The notes beneath the pieces were generated by a model that worked only from the letters and a program-made list of their open reading frames with translations, did not search any database and had not been told where the DNA came from. From positions 2,108,001 through 2,172,000 of the forward strand of contig JAMSLZ010000003.1 in NCBI GenBank assembly GCA_026027325.1: a stretch of DNA of 64,000 nt. Reading direction: 5' to 3'. Made by a program: the position numbers and the translations under genes. This document shows, one piece after another, positions 60,298 through 64,000 of the stretch. This DNA comes from Actinomucor elegans. Taxonomy: Eukaryota > Mucoromycota > Mucoromycetes > Mucorales > Mucoraceae. The stretch's first letter is position 1; every line of letters starts with the position of its first letter.

Positions 60298-60901
60298 TTA
60301 CACCTCACCCAAAATTGTTTGGAGTTCTCTTACCCTTTCTAAGAGATCTTGCTTATCCTGAATTAGGCCACGAATATAATCCACCGCTATAACAATGTCA
60401 GTTTCACATTCAAACTACTAAATGTAAACATACATTTTTGCAAGATCAATGATTCACTTCTATGACAGCTATCAAGTGCAGGTACTATATTCACTAATTG
60501 ATCGAATCCAATTCTAATGTTGGCTCTTCTCTTTTGTTCACTAGCTATATGATTCGCTTTCTTTTGTTCTTCAGAAAGCAGTTCATGTGCTGGTTTTCTA
60601 GCTCTGCCGCTGCTCCTTGATTCTATTGAAGGCGATCGGGTTTTCGAATAAGGTGACGCTTTGTTCTTTTCTTTACGCTTTTTATCTATACAACAAGAAG
60701 TTTGAATCAAAATAATCAGATGAAACAAGTTACATACTCGAATGGTCCGTATCAAATGTTTCAAGTTCGTTCAAAAAAGACTGCAGTTTGCTATGTTCGG
60801 CCTCAGAAAACATGTCTAGTATTGTTCAAGTTGATAAAAACAAGTTGGAATTAGAAAGAATAAGTAATTGTACCTTGTTGGTTGGCATCTTGACTCGACA
60901 T
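60298..60901 (-). CDS. bHLH transcription factor (class B, Ino4/Max-like)
   Basis: Exons 60901-60874, 60815-60738, 60685-60434 and 60386-60298 give 148 residues. A short N-terminus (MSSQDANQQDMFSEAEHSKL) and a basic Ser-rich linker lead into the bHLH domain at about residues 77-130. Basic helix: KKANHIASEQKRRANIRIGF. Helix 2: SESLILQKSVDYIRGLIQD. A short leucine-rich extension (LLERVRELQTILG) follows. His81, Glu85 and Arg89 form the H..E..R triad that reads CACGTG E-boxes. Small size and an almost bare bHLH suggest a dimer partner like Ino4 or Mlx; target genes are unknown. The 3' end is uncertain: a stop at GTG TAA is simplest. Donors gtgagg or gtgtaa to the acceptor near 60255 would end PTKM or add a basic tail. 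Confidence 0.82.
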
Positions 60902-61958
60902 TTCAAGACTATATGTAAGATAGTAATATAGAATATGGTTAATAAAGAAAGGGAAAGCATGTGATAAACTGGATCAAGACAAAAACTGCTTGACAAGTAG
61001 TAAAAGAATCTCCGCGCGGTTTTTATGCGAGTAAAAGTCGCGTCACACATGACGTTTCAGGTTGTAAATATATTGCTTGGTGTGAATATACTGGTCAAGA
61101 TCAATGGTGAACCGAGATTATTTTTCAAGACTCAGGTAAAAATATAATGGAAAAAAAAAAGTATGTTCTTTCTAATGAGCATCTGAGCTCTACATTCATG
61201 CCGATGGGTGTCAAACATCTTTGATGGTATACTTTATAGCAGCTCAAACGATAATAATGCATCATCTTTTGCCAATACAATTTCTTTTACAGTGGCTCAT
61301 TCTGAACATGGGCTACTAATCGCATGCGACGATTCGTCAAGATCGATCTAGAAATCTATAAATTAGTGCACAATGCCGATTTTTCAAGCTGTAATTATTT
61401 AGTGGGTGTATGTTTATGCGCTCAATGCTTGATATTAATAATAGAAAATGAATGCGTAAATACGCTCAAGTTATAAACCTGTACTATTTGCTAGATATCA
61501 CAGTAGATATCCTAGTATGGCCAGTTTCCTGGGAACATAGTTGCCATGATGCTCGGATGTATTTATAGAGATGATTTCTTGTTTTGGTAATGGCTTCCAG
61601 GGATAATTCATCGTTGGTATGGTGAAGATAAACTACTTTCAGGAACATTAGGTATCTCACTGCCAGGGCGGTAGGCCTCGATGAGCAAATTTTTCTTTGA
61701 TACTTTTGGTTTTGTATTATCATATATCGTGATATCACAGCAGTATAATTTATATTAATCAGCTTCCAATAAAAAAAGACGCGTCTATCAAAGAAACTAA
61801 TAGTAGAGGACGATATGCTGCGTTCTGATTGGTATTTTACTTTCTCTGTTCGAAAATTTTATACGTGACTTGGCCCTTTGGATTGATAATAATGCGAGCT
61901 ACCCTAATAACTTTTTTTCCTTCTCTTTCTTTACTGTATATCTTTTTTTATTGTGAAT
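60902..61958. other. Divergent intergenic region with a repeat copy
   Basis: Upstream of the bHLH gene (minus) and CRM1 (plus). Holds a good dispersed-repeat copy at 61290-61410. The 84-codon minus frame at 61484-61738 (with YLHHTNDELSLEAITKTRNH) looks protein-like but cannot be assigned. Confidence 0.55.
61290..61410 (+). repeat. Dispersed repeat family copy (best-preserved)
   Basis: agtggctcattctgaacatg, ggctactaatcgcatgcgac, gatcgatctagaaatctata, then gatttttcaagctgtaatta. Shares ordered blocks with 7928-8050 and, reversed, with 23776-23845. Confidence 0.55.
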
Positions 61959-64000
61959 ATGGCCGATGCTATTTTAGACTTTAGTAAAGAACTCGATGTT
62001 ACTTTATTAGACCAGGTCGTTATGACCTTTTTCACTGGTTCTGGTAGTGAAGTAAGTCATTTTTTTTTTACTTTTTACCTAATCTTGAGTTTCACACGTT
62101 ATTTTACAGCAACAATTAGCGCAACAGATCTTGACTCAATTTCAAGATCACGAAGAAGCTTGGACTCGAGTCGATGGTATCTTGGAAAACTCCAAGGTCC
62201 CTCAAACAAAGGTAAGCCTCTTTTTTGTCAAATAACTATGGATAAATAATAAACGCGTCCCTGTGTTAGTTTATCGCGTTACAGATCCTTGAAAAATTTG
62301 TCCAGACTCGATGGAATACTTTGCAAGCAGACAGTAGGAACGGTAAGCATCATTCGTTAATGGTCTTTTATATATATATATAGATACATATATTTAACTT
62401 TGACCTAGCTATTCGATACTTTATTGTTAACGTTATCGTAAAGCAATCCTCTGACGAAGCAAACTTAATAAAGGAGCGTACCTACATCAACAAACTCAAC
62501 ATGGTTCTCGTTCAGGTAATGTACATACCTACTTTTAAAGATATTTTAATTCACTAACCCGTATAATTTATAGATCTTGAAACAGGAATGGCCTCATAAC
62601 TGGCCTTCTTTCATTCCTGAAATTATCTCTTCTAGTAAATCCAACTTGGCTCTTTGTGAGAACAATATGGCCATCTTGAAATTATTGAGGTATATATATA
62701 TATATATAAAGACAATGAAATTTCCTGTGCTATGACTGACTAACTGAACCTGGGTAATAGTGAAGAGATCTTCGATTTCTCTGCTGAACAAATGACTCAA
62801 TTGAAAGCAGCCACCTTGAAGACTCAAATGAAACAAGAGTTTGCCGAGATTTACAATCTGTGTAGAGAAGTACTTGATAAGGCTGTTAAGCCTAGCCTTA
62901 TTAAAGCGACCCTTGAAACTCTATTGAGATTTGTTCATTGGGTACCTGTTGGCTATATCTTTGAAACCGATCTTATTGAAACGCTTCGTAACAAGGTAAT
63001 TGCAGTTAATTATTTCGCCACTGAATATGCTATTGACATCTCTTTATAGTTCTTTGAACAACCTCAATTCAGAAATGTCACTCTCAAGTGCTTTACTGAG
63101 ATCAGTGGATTGGAAATTAATGAAAACTATTACGACAAGATTGTAGGCATGTTCACTAGCATTATGACTGCTACAAATACCATGATCCCTCCCAGCACCA
63201 ACATCGCCGATGTTTACGAGAACAGTAATGATGATGATCAAGAATTTGTTCAAAACTTGGCCTTATTCCTTACTGGCTTCCTCTCTGCTCACTTGAAGGT
63301 AGCATATAGAGTGAATTATTTTGATTATAGTTTAACCGACTCTCTTTTTTTTTTGTTAGGTTGTTGAGCGATATACTGGTTCTCATGAACTGCTTGTCAA
63401 CGCTCACTTTTATTTGATCAAGATTTCTCGCGTTGAAGATCGTGAAATCTTCAAGATTTGCTTGGAATATTGGGCTAAGCTCGTCCAAGGTTTGTTTGAG
63501 GAAGCTGCCTCAGCTGGACAGGGCAGTGGCAATCTTTTGGATTTGAACAGTATGGGTGGATTCAATGGTGCTTCTAGAAAGAATCTTTATGTTGCTGTAT
63601 TGTCCAACTTACGAGTCGTTATGATCGAATGTATGGTGAAACCTGAAGAAGTCTTGGTCGTAGAGAATGATGAAGGTGAAATTGTTAGAGAATTCGTAAA
63701 AGAAAGTGATACTATTGTCTTGTACAAGAGCATGAAAGAAGTTCTTGTCTATCTTACCAATCTTGACGTCAATGATACTGAAGAAATCATGACTACCAAG
63801 TTAGCTAGACAGGTAATACATATATTTTTAAGAGTACAGATATGGTACTGACCCATTTTAAATAGATGGATGGTAGTGAATGGTCTTGGAACAACTTGAA
63901 CAAGTTGTGTTGGGCCATTGGTTCTATCTCTGGTGCTATGAATGAAGAGACTGAAAAGAGATTCTTGGTCAATGTTATCAAGGAGCTTCTTTCTTTGTGT
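61959..64000 (+). CDS. CRM1: Exportin-1 (Crm1), N-terminal half; gene runs off the right edge
   Basis: Exons 61959-62051, 62110-62211, 62270-62342, 62409-62515, 62574-62689, 62761-62995, 63050-63298, 63360-63812 and 63866-64000 give 521 residues without a stop. Start: [20 protein letters not shown]. The importin-beta N-terminal region includes [20 protein letters not shown] and [10 protein letters not shown]. The exportin-1 region has [60 protein letters not shown] and [20 protein letters not shown]. Crm1 carries leucine-rich NES cargo out of the nucleus with Ran-GTP; full proteins have about 1080 residues, so half is missing. The ATG at 61959 opens the canonical [12 protein letters not shown] start. 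The window ends a few residues before the position of the leptomycin-sensitive cysteine, so sensitivity cannot be read. Confidence 0.97.

Noticed and set aside
1..64000. CRISPR arrays, prokaryotic operons or phage-type systems
   Set aside because: No regularly spaced direct repeats with unique spacers; every well-supported gene is eukaryotic and most have spliceosomal introns.

Overview
This window is AT-rich nuclear DNA of a filamentous fungus. The gene content and layout point to the Mucoromycota (Mucor/Rhizopus-type): short GT-AG introns of about 45-80 bp, a branch-point-like ctaac/ctaat before many acceptors, many poly(A)/poly(T) tracts, and gene-poor spacers between compact multi-exon genes. 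This is inferred from style and protein similarity, not from a marker gene. I found no rRNA, tRNA, CRISPR array or intact transposon.

Layout. 1-258: the 5' end of a membrane-receptor-like gene that runs off the left edge. 259-4941: spacer holding a decayed retroelement-like coding remnant. 4942-7145: a protein with a tandem array of about 22-residue repeats. 8760-9627: a carboxymuconolactone decarboxylase/AhpD-like protein. 13784-15433: two tandem cell-surface genes, a GH17 glucanase and a small Kre9/KNH-like GPI-type protein. 17380-19440: a 13-exon class III CoA-transferase. 24544-25364: a TLDc/Oxr1-like protein followed by a degenerate minisatellite. 27431-29146: glucose-6-phosphate dehydrogenase. 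30222-32080: an unrecognised coiled-coil protein. 35823-37407: IscU scaffold and a Pho80/Pcl-type cyclin. 40806-41599: NEDD8-conjugating enzyme Ubc12. 42516-45529: an ankyrin protein with a Bud4-like C-terminal domain. 45630-46530: Vps55. 47553-48531: a SET/NAP-type histone chaperone. 48797-49655: ribosomal protein L18. 51107-52056: kinetochore Spc25. 53791-55960: nucleoporin Ndc1. 56961-57459: a 77-residue membrane protein. 57582-59270: Sec12. 60298-60901: a bHLH factor. 61959-64000: the first half of exportin Crm1.

Most genes are core eukaryotic housekeeping genes with no pathway clustering. Loose themes are nuclear pore and transport (Ndc1, Crm1), the secretory and endosomal system (Sec12, Vps55), and cell wall (GH17, Kre9-like). 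Exon models were assembled by hand from splice consensus, reading-frame continuity and family similarity. In every complete multi-exon model the exon lengths sum to a multiple of three.

I did not find an unknown multi-gene system. The most unusual signals are adjacent 14-nt and 5-nt microexons plus two GC-AG introns in the CoA-transferase gene, two genes whose first coding exon is only the ATG, a dispersed intergenic repeat family with at least a dozen degenerate copies, a tandem-repeat protein, a Sec12 ending in RDEL, and a minisatellite behind the TLDc gene.
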